A DNA stretch of 64,000 bases from NCBI GenBank assembly GCA_963210315.1, contig OY723303.1, positions 868,001-932,000 on the forward strand, read 5' to 3'. Positions within the stretch are counted from its first letter, which is position 1. Each line of letters starts with the position of its first letter. This DNA comes from Rhynchopus euleeides (Eukaryota > Euglenozoa > Diplonemea > Diplonemida > Diplonemidae). The position numbers were made by a program, and so were the translations under genes. Shown here piece by piece: positions 12,357-21,928 of the stretch. Under the pieces are notes generated by a model. That model worked only from the letters and a program-made list of their open reading frames with translations. It had not been told where the DNA came from and did not search any database.

Positions 12357-13224
12357 CTGCCCAGCAATGCACCTTGCGGAGGCGTGCACTCCAACACTCT
12401 TAACAATATGTTAAATGGAGGCATGCCCCTCACCACTCAGCTGCTGATCAGAGGAGCACCACACGTCAAGGACGTGCCAGGTACCACCTACTCACCAGGA
12501 GCTGCCCTGCCTTGGGAGCAGAGAATGGGGTTTAACATGCAGTAACCCCTCCAGACAGTGCAGATATTTTACGTCTGGAGGGTCCCAAAACCCTTAGAAA
12601 ACCCCCCTACAGGCCCTGAGGCCCCCCCAGGCCATTTGTCAGCGGCAAAGTGAAATTTTTGAACCCGAAATTTCTGCCCAAAAACCATTTTTTTCTGGGT
12701 GTGGGTGTGCCTGGGGCCGAAAAAACAGTGTTTTGGGCGAAATTTCGGGAAAATTTTTTTTCGGATTTTTCGCGATTTTCGCATTGTCTCAAGGGCCCCG
12801 TGTTTTGGGAGTTTTTTGGATTTAAAATTTAACAAACGGGCAGCATTTAGATGCCGCCAGGTGCTGCTAGGTCAGATGGACTCCGTAGAGTGATTTTTGG
12901 TGGGGTAGTGCTTTCGACAATGCGATTTTTAAATCGCCGAAATTTTGCCCACGCTTAAGGTTACGCAGCTTGGGCCCCTCTACTTCGTTACATCTCTCGA
13001 CTCATGGTTCCCTTCAAAAATAAATACACAGGACAATATGCACGCTCGTCCTCTCACGGACCTCTGCGGCAGCAGTTCTTATGCTCTTCTTTGGAGGCAC
13101 GAATGCTGTGCCCCAACAGGGGTCTGCATGAGTTAACCGACACGTTGGCAGCCTGATGGAGGGACCAGGGCCTGCTGGCTACTCGTCGGATGACATGAGG
13201 TGGAAATGCCGACAGCCACAGCTC
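12357..13224. other. Intergenic region between minisatellite and cyclase gene
   Basis: No gene is supported. The section 12640-12840 is rich in short dyads of the GAAATTTC / CGAAATTTCGGG type with T-runs, giving weak fold-back potential. It may be an eroded inverted-repeat element or the downstream flank of the cyclase gene. The end of the cyclase reading frame is at 13225. Confidence 0.5.
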
Positions 13225-15738
13225 TCACGCGACACCCGTAAACCGCGACACAAGGTGGGTCTCGCTGTGGTCCCCCGAATACAGTTCATACAGCTGGAGG
13301 GTGGGAAGGCCCTGGCATCGGGTGTCGCTCGCTGTCAGCTGGGACACGAGGGCAACAGGGAGGTCGGAGGACTCCAGGGTGGCGTATAGCGCAGGGATGC
13401 AGTTCCTCTCAGCCCAGTCGCAGAGCGACCATGACACACGCACGCCCTGCCCCACGACAGTGACAAAGCGTTGGCTTGCGGATCCAACATCGCCAAACTC
13501 AAGACGTCCCGTTACAATCCCTGCCGCCCCGAAGGCTGACTGCCCGAGCCGCCTGCGAAGCAGGCGCACAAACTTTAGGGAATTCTCCACATGTGAATCC
13601 GACGCGCGCGCAAGATTCCACCCCATCACGACATGCGTGCCCAACACTGTCACCAGGGTGCCGCCACTGCGCTCCAGGCAGGAGAGCATCACTTTGAGGC
13701 GGGTGTTGAGGCTGGCCGCAGTGTCCTGCCCCAGCACGAGGGATACCACACCGACAGTGGCATGCTCCACACGCAGCGCTGGCGCAGAGCGAACCAGGCT
13801 GACGGTGTGCGTGCCAGAGAGCAGCGAGTCTTGAAGCGACTTCTCCTCAGGCGACAGCAGAGGCATGCCGCGCCGTCCTGCCAACTCCTCGGGCCAGATG
13901 CACCGCATCAGCACAGGCTCGCGCACACCCTTCAGGGCGACCACCTCGCTGTTGCCTGCCAGGGCAGGCGGGCAGGCGTGGCTGTACTGCTCCCAATGAT
14001 CCGCCTGCACGGCAACCGCGCCAGGGATGCAGCACCCCTCCAGGCGGGCCGCAACGTTCACCGTGTGCCCGAAGTAGTCGACACGCCGTGTCACCGCATT
14101 CTCTTCCGTGGAGACCGGGCCGTGGTTGACCCCCACCCGCACCGTCAGCCCGCCCCACAGCCCTGCCACACGCTTGCACATTGGGATCTGGAGGAGGGGC
14201 GCTGGCCAGTCCGCAGCCAGCAGCGCCTGGTGGACCGCGAGGGCGAAGCTGATCCCGGACACCGGGTGGTCGAAAGCCACCATGAATGCGTCCCCCACGG
14301 TCTTCACCTCGTAGCCCCCCCAGCGGTTGAGGGCCTGCCGCACGGTGCGGTTGTGCAGCCGGATCGCCTTCTTCATCGCCTCGGGGGCGCTCTCCCATAT
14401 GGAGGTCGAGGCGCGGATGTCGGTGAACACAATCGTCGCGGTGCGCGTCGCCAGCCCTGGGGGGGTGATCGACACAGCGTCCGAGCCGCTCTCCCCATGC
14501 AGCTGCTGGAACAGCGCCTCAGGCAGGTAGGGCCGGTACAGCCGCAGGTTCCGCTCGACACACCGCAGCGCCGCACCCATCTCCGGGGGGATTGCATCCT
14601 CTGCTGAAAGCAATGTCTCCCTCACGGTGTCCAGATCGTAGTCTGCGAGGTACTGTGAGATCTGCTGCAGCGTGTCAATGGTCGACTGCATCGCAGCCTT
14701 CTCCTGCAGCACCTTGTCGGCGAAGCCGCGGGTCACCAGAAAATCCGTGAGGAACACAGAAACCGCGACGATGCCGTGACGCACCTCCTCCAATACGCTG
14801 TTGGGGCAGGGCAGGTTGCCACACTGTAACAGGTTCTCCGCTGCCCGCTGCCGCCTCTCTTGAGTCGGGGAGCCTGGCAGGTCGAAGAGGCCAAACCGGA
14901 AGTAGGACTCCAGCTGTGCCAGGCATATCCATGAGAGGATGTAGAGCATGATCCCTGTGGCAACGCGGCGGTCCAGGCGGAGGAGGAGTGCTCCGTCCAA
15001 CACCACGACGAAGAGAGGCCAGATGTCGATTGCGCCGGGCACAGCCCGTTCCGACAAGTCGACGATGGAGAGGGTGACCGCCCCAACCACGACTGATATG
15101 TGGAGGTAAAAATGGGATATCTGGCCCCCGCAGAGCATCAGGACAAGTGGGGGGGCGTTGGAGACCATGAAGAGTGCCCCAGAGACGATGAGGAGGATGT
15201 TGCCGGAGGGGTCGTCGGCGGCGGCTGCGACGTAGAAGCAGAGGATTCCCCCGACGATGCCCAGGGCGAAGAGGATGAAGGCGATGTTGCGCTGCCGGCG
15301 CTGCGCCTCGTCGAGCTCCATGTTGCCGGAGACAAGCTTTTCGAGGCATGCGAAGAAGAAGCACCCGGGGTTCCAAGGCACAGCCGAGCCGCCGTGCACA
15401 TCCCCAGCGTCGAAGGGGTGAGGTGTTCCAGGCATTCCAGCGCCCAACCGCGATGCGAGTGGCGAAGCTGGTGGCAGAGAGACGGGCTGCCCTGCCGGCG
15501 TGCCACTGCCCCCAGGTGATCCCGGCGGCGTGTCGGCAGCCCCTGCCGCGCCGCGCCAGCAGCAACAGTGGGGATGCCCCCTCGCTGCGGCGTCGGAGAC
15601 GCTCCGCGGCAGGAGATGTCTGGCGGGGGCGGGGGGGGTGGTAGTGGTGGCGGTTGAGGCGGCGGTGGCAGCCGTGGGGAGACCTGCCGTGTCGGGTCCA
15701 GGGGGTCGGAGGGGGTGTGGGCTTAGCGGGCCCTCCAT
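13225..15738 (-). CDS. Membrane class III adenylyl cyclase with a degenerate second cyclase domain
   Basis: It should make cAMP from ATP at a membrane. From the ATG at 15738 (837 residues; the open frame extends upstream only through non-ATG codons) there is a Pro/Ala/Thr-rich N-terminus. About five hydrophobic spans follow at roughly 152-172, 180-203, 208-227, 238-254 and 260-277, then a helical linker at 340-410. The catalytic domain (435-580) has FTDI (metal Asp about 440), VKTVGDAF (Lys 479, metal Asp 483), VDYFGHTVNVAAR (Asp 554, Asn 561, Arg 565). The Lys/Asp pair predicts ATP rather than GTP. A second cyclase-like fold (about 657-782) keeps the spacing (GGTLVTVLGTHVVMGWN, GIVTGRLEFGDVG, VVGQGVRVSWSL) but lacks the metal and catalytic residues. 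It could regulate or pair with the first. Five or six spans differ from the single span of trypanosome receptor cyclases. Confidence 0.88.
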   Translation of the reverse strand: MEGPLSPHPLRPPGPDTAGLPTAATAASTATTTTPPAPARHLLPRSVSDAAARGHPHCCCWRGAAGAADTPPGSPGGSGTPAGQPVSLPPASPLASRLGAGMPGTPHPFDAGDVHGGSAVPWNPGCFFFACLEKLVSGNMELDEAQRRQRNIAFILFALGIVGGILCFYVAAAADDPSGNILLIVSGALFMVSNAPPLVLMLCGGQISHFYLHISVVVGAVTLSIVDLSERAVPGAIDIWPLFVVVLDGALLLRLDRRVATGIMLYILSWICLAQLESYFRFGLFDLPGSPTQERRQRAAENLLQCGNLPCPNSVLEEVRHGIVAVSVFLTDFLVTRGFADKVLQEKAAMQSTIDTLQQISQYLADYDLDTVRETLLSAEDAIPPEMGAALRCVERNLRLYRPYLPEALFQQLHGESGSDAVSITPPGLATRTATIVFTDIRASTSIWESAPEAMKKAIRLHNRTVRQALNRWGGYEVKTVGDAFMVAFDHPVSGISFALAVHQALLAADWPAPLLQIPMCKRVAGLWGGLTVRVGVNHGPVSTEENAVTRRVDYFGHTVNVAARLEGCCIPGAVAVQADHWEQYSHACPPALAGNSEVVALKGVREPVLMRCIWPEELAGRRGMPLLSPEEKSLQDSLLSGTHTVSLVRSAPALRVEHATVGVVSLVLGQDTAASLNTRLKVMLSCLERSGGTLVTVLGTHVVMGWNLARASDSHVENSLKFVRLLRRRLGQSAFGAAGIVTGRLEFGDVGSASQRFVTVVGQGVRVSWSLCDWAERNCIPALYATLESSDLPVALVSQLTASDTRCQGLPTLQLYELYSGDHSETHLVSRFTGVA

Positions 15739-15784
15739 CCTGGGTTGGCGGTAGCCCCCCTCCACCCCAGGGCGAGGGCCGGTC

Positions 15785-15830
15785 CTGTGGCGGGTGGGGT
15801 GATAGGTGGGGGTGGGGGTGGAGGCGGGTA
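15785..15830 (-). promoter_or_regulatory. Pyrimidine tract and splice-acceptor AG before the cyclase ATG
   Basis: In the sense direction, a C/A/T-rich tract (CCTCCACCCCCACCCCCACC and on) ends in CCACAG at 15786-15785, and the first ATG comes 47 nt later at 15738. This fits a spliced-leader acceptor site with a short 5' leader. A cis-intron acceptor cannot be excluded from DNA alone. It supports the choice of start. Confidence 0.55.
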
Positions 15831-16378
15831 TCGTCAAGAATGATGAGAACCCAAAAGGGTGGGCCCAAACAGCGGTGGTTGGACCGCAGGGGAAGGGGGG
15901 AAGTGAAACCGAATTTGGGCAGGGGTGAGGGGTGAGGAGCTGCGGCTAGCAGGAGAGGCGGGGCCGGAGTCCACAGGCGCCACTGTTGTCCAGGGGAAGA
16001 AGACACGGGGAGAAAGTACTGCGGGAAAAAGTGGGGTTCAGCCAGGACAGGCAGGCTTCATCTGTTCTCATCCTTGGCCCCGCCCCCCGCCCTCCCGCCG
16101 GATCCGCACTGTAGCGGCGGACACGGCTGGATTCTGAGCATCAGGGTTGTGAGTGATGACGGTCACGCTGGCAAGCGTGAGACTGCATACAACGTAAGTT
16201 GCTTGCCTACCACGGGCAGGAGTAACCTGGAGGAAGAGGGATGACACGAAGCAGTTCAGCGCTACGCCAATCGCAGTGGATGATGCAGTGCCTGTCGGAG
16301 TCTGGTGAAGGCATGCGACCCACCGTCAGAAGCAGGGGTGAACAAGCAGCAGCTGTCGGGCTGTGCTCTGCGTGTGCA
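15831..16378. other. Intergenic region between cyclase and NLR-like gene
   Basis: No gene is seen. It is G-rich on the plus strand from 15600 to 15930 and then moderately mixed. It would hold the downstream flank of the NLR-like gene and the region before the cyclase acceptor. No terminator or polyadenylation signal can be assigned. Confidence 0.5.
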
Positions 16379-19300
16379 CTACTGAGCAGTGGGGGCGCCA
16401 CCAAGCAAGCTGCATACAAGGGGTGGCGTCACAGTGTCGAGCCCTGTGCAGAGAAAGGGCACAGGCACGACGGGCCCACTGCCCATCATAGCCCTGATAC
16501 GCCAAGACGTGGCACAGGTGCGGGTCATGCCGTCCTCACAAACAGCAATGCTCGTGGATCCGCCCGATGTCTCGGGTAAGCTGCGCACGGGGGAGGTGTG
16601 CCCTTCCAGCTTCTGCAACTCGTCCCCTGCTGATGACTCCCAGACGCAAACGCTCATGTCATCAGATCCTGAGACGATCTTCAATCCATCTGGTGTGACA
16701 GACACGGTCCGCACAGGGGAGGTGTGACTTTCGAGCTTCTGCAACTCCTCCCCTGTTGATGTATCCCAGACACGAACGCTGTTGTCGCGAGATCCTGAGA
16801 TGATCTTCGATCCGTCTGGCGTGACAGACACGCTGAGCACAGAGTCGGCGTGGCCTTCAAGTTTCTGCAGTTCCTCCCCTGTTGATGCATCCCACACTCG
16901 AACGCTCCCGTCGCCAGCTCCTGAAATAATTTTCGATCCGTCTGGCATGACAGCCACGCTGTACACGTGTTTGGTGTGGCCTTCAATCTTCAGCAACTCT
17001 TTGCCTGTTGATGTATCCCAGACACGAACGCTGTTGTCGCCAGATCCCGAGATGATCTTCGATCCGTCCGGTGTGACAGTCACGGTGCGCACGGAGAAGG
17101 TCTGGCTTTCAATATTCAGCAACTCCTCTCCTGTTGATGCATCCCAGACACGAATGCTACCGTCATCAGACCCTGAGATGATCTTCGACCCGTCTGGTGT
17201 GACAGACACCGTGAGCACAAAAGAGGTGTGGCCTGCAAGATTCAGCAACTCCTCCCCTGTTGATGCATCCCGGACACCAACGCCCCAGGCTCCTGAGATG
17301 ATCTTCGATCCATCTGGTGTGACAGCCACGCTGTACACAGCAGAGGTGCCCGTGCCTTCAAGCTTCTGCAACTCCTTCCCCGTTGATGCATCCCACACTC
17401 GAACGCTCCTATCCCTAGATCCGGAGATGACTTTCGATCCGTCTGGTGTAACAGCCACGGTGATCACAGAGTCGGTGTGGCCTTCAAACTTCTCCCACTC
17501 CTTCCCTGCTGTTAAACTCCAGACACGAACGCTGTTGTCATCGGATCCTGAGATGATCTTCGACCCGTCTGGTGTGACAGACACGCTGTACACAGTGTCG
17601 GTGTGGCCTTCAAGCTTCAGCAACTCCTCCCCTGTTGATGCATCCCACACACGCACGGTCTTGTCATTGGATCCTGAGATGATCTTCGACCCGTCTGGCG
17701 TGACAGCCACGCTGAGCACAGAGGCTCGGCTTTTAAGTGAATACAAATCTTCCCATGTTGATGCGTCACAGATACAAGCGGTGCCCTCATGGACTGAGAC
17801 GATCTTCGATCCGTCTGGTGTGACAGCCACGCTGTCCAGAGAAGAGCCGTCGTATTCAAGCTTGTGCAACACCTTGCCTGTTGATGCATCCCAGAAGCAA
17901 ATGCTGTCATCAGATCCTGACATGATCTTCGATCCGTCTGGTATGACAGCCACGGTGCCTACCCCGGAGGTGTGACCTTCGAGCTTCTGCAACTCCTCCC
18001 CTGTTGATGCATCCCAGACACGAACGCTGTTGTCGCGAGATCCTGAGATGATCTTAGATCCGTCTGGCGCGGCAGCCACGCTGAGCACAGAGTCGGCGTG
18101 GCCTTCAAGTTTCTGCAGCTCCTCCCCTGTTGATGCATCCCATACTCGAACGCTCCCGTCGCCAGCTCCTGAAATGATTTTCGATCCGTCTGGCGTGACA
18201 GCCACGCTGTACACAATTTTGGTGTGGCCTGCAAGATTCAGCAACTCCTTGCCTGTTGATGCATCCCACACACGAACGCTCATGTCATCAGATCCTGAGA
18301 CGATATTCGATCCGTCTGGTGTGACAGACACGGTGCGCACAGGGGAGGTGTGGCCCAACAGAGGTGGGAGAGGGGTGCCGAAGGAGCTGCCCTCCCAGTC
18401 AGAGCGCGTGATAACGGCGTCCTTGAATATTGCGTGATCCAGCCAGCAGTTGTGGAAGCGGCTCTCCTTGAGCACAGTCTTACACAGACGTACGTGGCGC
18501 AGATCGCTGTCCTGCACAAGCACGCCCGTGAGATCGCAGCTGAACACATATCGCGTGCGCACAGCGAGTGCCATGGCATTGGAAGCACAAGCGAGCGATT
18601 CCGCGTCACCGCCGTCGCGGGTCGCCAGGACCAGCGGCAGCAGCTCGGCCGTCACTGTTGCGTCACACGAGTCGCCTCCACGTGCGAGCACTGTGTCCGC
18701 AAAGTACTGGGGCACGTTCGGCGCATCCTGGCTGAAGGCCCTGCGCACCTTAGACCCAAGCGTATCGGCAACACCGCCCTTCCGTGACAGCCGTCGCGCG
18801 ACAAGGAACTCGCCAAGCGTCTTGTGACGGAATGTAAACGCGCTGCTGTCCTCGTCGAAGCTCTCCACACGGAACGGGAGCAGCCGGAACGCCTCGTCCG
18901 CCTCTGCGCCGCCCACCTCGTCCTCCGTCAACAGCCGCGCCCGCTCTGTGCCCAGTACTCCCTGCCAGGTCTGTGCCTGCAGCATCGCGCACGCGATCAG
19001 TTCGCCCACCCGCAGCACCTCCTCCACGCGCGCTGCTCCAGCAGTCCCCTGACGCAACTCCACCTCCACATACTTCTGCAGGTACGCCTCGTACACCGCG
19101 ACATCAGTCAGGCTCTGCTGCGACTGCCCGTTGCACGATGCCAGCTCGTGCTGAGCGTAACACGCCATGTGAAGCAGGAACGGGTTGCGCAGCTGCGACA
19201 GCACCGCCACCTCAGCGTCTGTGTGTGGAGGAATTGGCTCAGCACGCTGCAGCGCCCCCTTCCGATGCTCCAAGAACCCCGCCTGCTGCGACAGCACCAC

Positions 19301-21928
19301 AAGCACGTCACGCAGCGACACCGATGCAGCATGAGGTGTGCCGCCGCCTCTGCCTTCCAGCGCTGACATGACCGCCTCGACTGCAGCCTGCACGCACTGG
19401 TTGGTTTCGCACACCCCGTTGCCTGCAGAATCACCCTCAACGGCAGTCCCGTCATTTGCCGGTGGGCCCGCTGCCGCTATGTGTGTTGCCTTGGCCAGAC
19501 CGTCGCTGCCAGTATCACCACCAGCCAGCACCCACGCTCTCTCCACAATCGCGACCACCAGGGCTCGGTCACTGCGTGGCACCGTTGTATCAGCTGCACC
19601 GCATGTGTCGCGCACCGTGGCGGCCAGCTGCTGTTGATGGTCCGCAGTGAAGCACACGTCCACCCGCTGCTGCTCCGCCTTCGCCACCTGTGCCGCACGC
19701 ACCTTGCTGATGTACGTCACCGCGTCTGCCTGCGTGAACGGCTGCATGTAGAGCGACCTCGTGTTTTCGCCACACACCTGCGACGGTGTATGCCCCACGC
19801 TCTTCAGGTACTCGCCGCGGGTCGTCACGATCACGTTGCACTGTTTCGCACACCACGGGTGCAGCTGCAGGACCCCTTGCCCGCCACTGGCCTTGTACGC
19901 ACCGCTCACATCCTCCTGCGTCAGCCCCACCTCGTCCAGCGAGTCCAGGATCACCACAACGTCGTAGACACTGCTCAGGTGATCCAACGCAGCCCCCTCC
20001 AGCCCGAACGACTTCCCGATGAACTCGTCGATCCCGCCGTGTGTTGTGAAGGCGGACGCACCAATCGATGGCAGCGCCACAAAGACAGGGAACACGGACT
20101 TCTTTCTCTGCCCCGCAACCACGTCTGCATCCTCCTTCTTCTCCTGCAGCAGGTGGCACAGAACCGCAACCGCCGCAGATGTCTTCCCGGTGCCTCCGTC
20201 CCCGACCAGGCACAGCGGGTGCCGCGCCGTCCCCCTCGCCCCTTCCCCTGCCCCCTCCTCCCCGTGCCCGTCTGCCGCCAGCCACTCGTCCACCTCGCGC
20301 AGCAGCATCCTCGTGTCCGACTCCGCCACATGTGCATCGTCCCCGACCCTGCCCTCCACGTAGCCGTCCAGGAACTCCGCGAAGAGCGACGCCGTGTGCT
20401 GCAGCACCTTTCGCACCGCCTCAACCTGGTCCGCCACAGAGTAGTCGCTGACGTCGTTGTTGCTGTCTTTCTTCTCGTCATGCGCAGCCACCTCCTGCAT
20501 CACAATCACGTCGAAGGGCTGCCCCACCATGCGCAGCAGTGTCGGAGACAGCTTCCACTGCACCCGGAACTCGATGTTGCTGTCGTACAGCAGCTCCGCC
20601 TCCTGCGGGAACACGCTTGCGAACCCCACCTCCGCCGCACCCTGCTTCGCCACTATCACAAAGAACGTCCCCGCCTTCCCGTACATGAAGTCCTTCGCCA
20701 CACCCTGCTCCCGCGTCGTCGACGTGAAGGCGTTCCACACCACCGACGTACCCACCTTGTACTGCGCCGACACGTTCACGTTGATCCCGCGGAACACCGT
20801 GGTCAGGCTCGGCCGCCGGCTCTGGATCAACCGCGTCAGCTTTGCGATCAGAGGCTGGAATGTGTTGATCACGGACAGCTGTGCCGGTGCCGGCTCAAGC
20901 TCGAACACGCTGCATGCCGTGGACTCCCGCGCTTCCTTCGACAGCCCAATCGTCCGCATCGCCTGGTTCATCCCGAAGTACAGTGCCGGCCGCACGTACT
21001 CCGCCCCGTGGTTCTGCAGCACAGCCGTGTCGTTGAAGTTCTTGTGGTACTCCTTGACGATCGGCGTACCGTCTGTGTTGCACACAAGATCGCCCGTCGC
21101 AGGATCGATCTGGTACTCCACGCAGTCGCAGGTAAAGAGGTAGCCTGCACACAGATGCTCGAACCAGTCGCCCACCGCCATCCAGTCCTCGATTTCGTCC
21201 GGCGAATTCTCCACACGCCGCAGCACCCGCTGCACAACAAACCGCAGCCCCAGCAGCATGCTGTCCACGTGATTTGCCCGGTACCCGAGATCCGGCTGCA
21301 CCGCCAGCAGCTGCACCAGCCACTCCAGCAGCGGTGTCTCGCGCGCCGCGTCGTTACGCGTGAAACAGATCACCCGCCCACCCACGTGGTTCTGCAGCCG
21401 CTCGCTCGTCTTGTCCTTGTCGGTGGGTTTCTGTGTGATGAGATCCTGCGACTGCCGCTGTTGCGGTGCCTCCGATGCAGTGCGGGCTGCATCATCATGA
21501 GCAGCAGCAACACGTGCCTTCCAGAGTGGCCACTCGTCTGTGAGGAAATGCCGCAGCCTGCTGGCCACCTCTGTCTGCATCTTCCCCACCTGCTCGCCAA
21601 GGGCCACCAGCAGCGCACTGCGTGTGTCACCATCACGGTGCTGCAGCGCGTACCACACCGGTGTGCGCCCCTCCCCATCTGGAACGCTGGCTGCCCCGCA
21701 CCCCACCAGAAACTTGACTGCTTCGGCAGCAGCGGATACCCCCCTGCACCCGGGCTGCAACACTTCGTGCAGCAGCGTCCGCCCAGTGTGTGGGTCCGCC
21801 GCGTTCACGTCCGCCTTGTGCTGCTCCAGCAGCTCCCGCCACGTGTCGCCCTCCAGTGCCTCCTTCACAGCGCATGGACTGCCCCACCATGTCTGACCGT
21901 GCTCCTCCACACTCGCACTCGCCCCCAT
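16379..21928 (-). CDS. NLR-like receptor: ankyrin-like, ADP-ribosyltransferase, NACHT, WD40 x14
   Basis: This is a STAND/NLR-type architecture of 1849 residues from the ATG at 21928; upstream of it the frame runs to a GTG at 22081 through another ATG at 22006. MGASAS at the start fits N-myristoylation. Ankyrin-like repeats lie at about 37-110. An arginine-type ADP-ribosyltransferase domain (about 310-460) shows the R-S-E pattern: FRG (Arg about 380), FTST (401-404) and QEAE (Glu 443 and 445). The NACHT ATPase has Walker A GDGGTGKTS (576-584), Walker B VVVILDSLDE (657-666) and TTRGEYL (about 702). HKTLGEFLVARRLS (about 1035) resembles the end of NACHT winged-helix regions. A short pentapeptide-like stretch (DSDLRHVRLCKTVLKESRF) precedes fourteen WD40 blades (about 1190-1780), then a degenerate blade. 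By analogy, ligand sensing would be by the propellers, switching by NACHT and output by the ART; that is inference. All visible ART and NACHT key residues are present. Confidence 0.9.
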   Translation of the reverse strand: MGASASVEEHGQTWWGSPCAVKEALEGDTWRELLEQHKADVNAADPHTGRTLLHEVLQPGCRGVSAAAEAVKFLVGCGAASVPDGEGRTPVWYALQHRDGDTRSALLVALGEQVGKMQTEVASRLRHFLTDEWPLWKARVAAAHDDAARTASEAPQQRQSQDLITQKPTDKDKTSERLQNHVGGRVICFTRNDAARETPLLEWLVQLLAVQPDLGYRANHVDSMLLGLRFVVQRVLRRVENSPDEIEDWMAVGDWFEHLCAGYLFTCDCVEYQIDPATGDLVCNTDGTPIVKEYHKNFNDTAVLQNHGAEYVRPALYFGMNQAMRTIGLSKEARESTACSVFELEPAPAQLSVINTFQPLIAKLTRLIQSRRPSLTTVFRGINVNVSAQYKVGTSVVWNAFTSTTREQGVAKDFMYGKAGTFFVIVAKQGAAEVGFASVFPQEAELLYDSNIEFRVQWKLSPTLLRMVGQPFDVIVMQEVAAHDEKKDSNNDVSDYSVADQVEAVRKVLQHTASLFAEFLDGYVEGRVGDDAHVAESDTRMLLREVDEWLAADGHGEEGAGEGARGTARHPLCLVGDGGTGKTSAAVAVLCHLLQEKKEDADVVAGQRKKSVFPVFVALPSIGASAFTTHGGIDEFIGKSFGLEGAALDHLSSVYDVVVILDSLDEVGLTQEDVSGAYKASGGQGVLQLHPWCAKQCNVIVTTRGEYLKSVGHTPSQVCGENTRSLYMQPFTQADAVTYISKVRAAQVAKAEQQRVDVCFTADHQQQLAATVRDTCGAADTTVPRSDRALVVAIVERAWVLAGGDTGSDGLAKATHIAAAGPPANDGTAVEGDSAGNGVCETNQCVQAAVEAVMSALEGRGGGTPHAASVSLRDVLVVLSQQAGFLEHRKGALQRAEPIPPHTDAEVAVLSQLRNPFLLHMACYAQHELASCNGQSQQSLTDVAVYEAYLQKYVEVELRQGTAGAARVEEVLRVGELIACAMLQAQTWQGVLGTERARLLTEDEVGGAEADEAFRLLPFRVESFDEDSSAFTFRHKTLGEFLVARRLSRKGGVADTLGSKVRRAFSQDAPNVPQYFADTVLARGGDSCDATVTAELLPLVLATRDGGDAESLACASNAMALAVRTRYVFSCDLTGVLVQDSDLRHVRLCKTVLKESRFHNCWLDHAIFKDAVITRSDWEGSSFGTPLPPLLGHTSPVRTVSVTPDGSNIVSGSDDMSVRVWDASTGKELLNLAGHTKIVYSVAVTPDGSKIISGAGDGSVRVWDASTGEELQKLEGHADSVLSVAAAPDGSKIISGSRDNSVRVWDASTGEELQKLEGHTSGVGTVAVIPDGSKIMSGSDDSICFWDASTGKVLHKLEYDGSSLDSVAVTPDGSKIVSVHEGTACICDASTWEDLYSLKSRASVLSVAVTPDGSKIISGSNDKTVRVWDASTGEELLKLEGHTDTVYSVSVTPDGSKIISGSDDNSVRVWSLTAGKEWEKFEGHTDSVITVAVTPDGSKVISGSRDRSVRVWDASTGKELQKLEGTGTSAVYSVAVTPDGSKIISGAWGVGVRDASTGEELLNLAGHTSFVLTVSVTPDGSKIISGSDDGSIRVWDASTGEELLNIESQTFSVRTVTVTPDGSKIISGSGDNSVRVWDTSTGKELLKIEGHTKHVYSVAVMPDGSKIISGAGDGSVRVWDASTGEELQKLEGHADSVLSVSVTPDGSKIISGSRDNSVRVWDTSTGEELQKLESHTSPVRTVSVTPDGLKIVSGSDDMSVCVWESSAGDELQKLEGHTSPVRSLPETSGGSTSIAVCEDGMTRTCATSWRIRAMMGSGPVVPVPFLCTGLDTVTPPLVCSLLGGAPTAQ
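16588..18363 (-). repeat. Tandem WD40 blade repeats, about 126 bp each, inside the NLR-like gene
   Basis: Fourteen full blades follow the template GHTxxVxxVxVTPDGSKIISG then DxSVRVWDASTGEELxKLE. Blades 2-3 and 12-13 are almost the same in protein and DNA, and blades 1 and 14 also match each other, suggesting a multi-blade duplication or gene conversion. Fourteen is two seven-bladed propellers. Blades 4, 5, 6 and 9 are the most diverged (blade 9 has lost part of its core). A fifteenth copy at the C-terminus keeps only GHTSPVRSL. Confidence 0.9.

Noticed and set aside
7610-12403. Plus-strand 1597-codon frame as a gene
   Set aside because: It is almost wholly satellite, antisense to the protease at its start and opposite to every other gene; a unit length divisible by three explains the openness.
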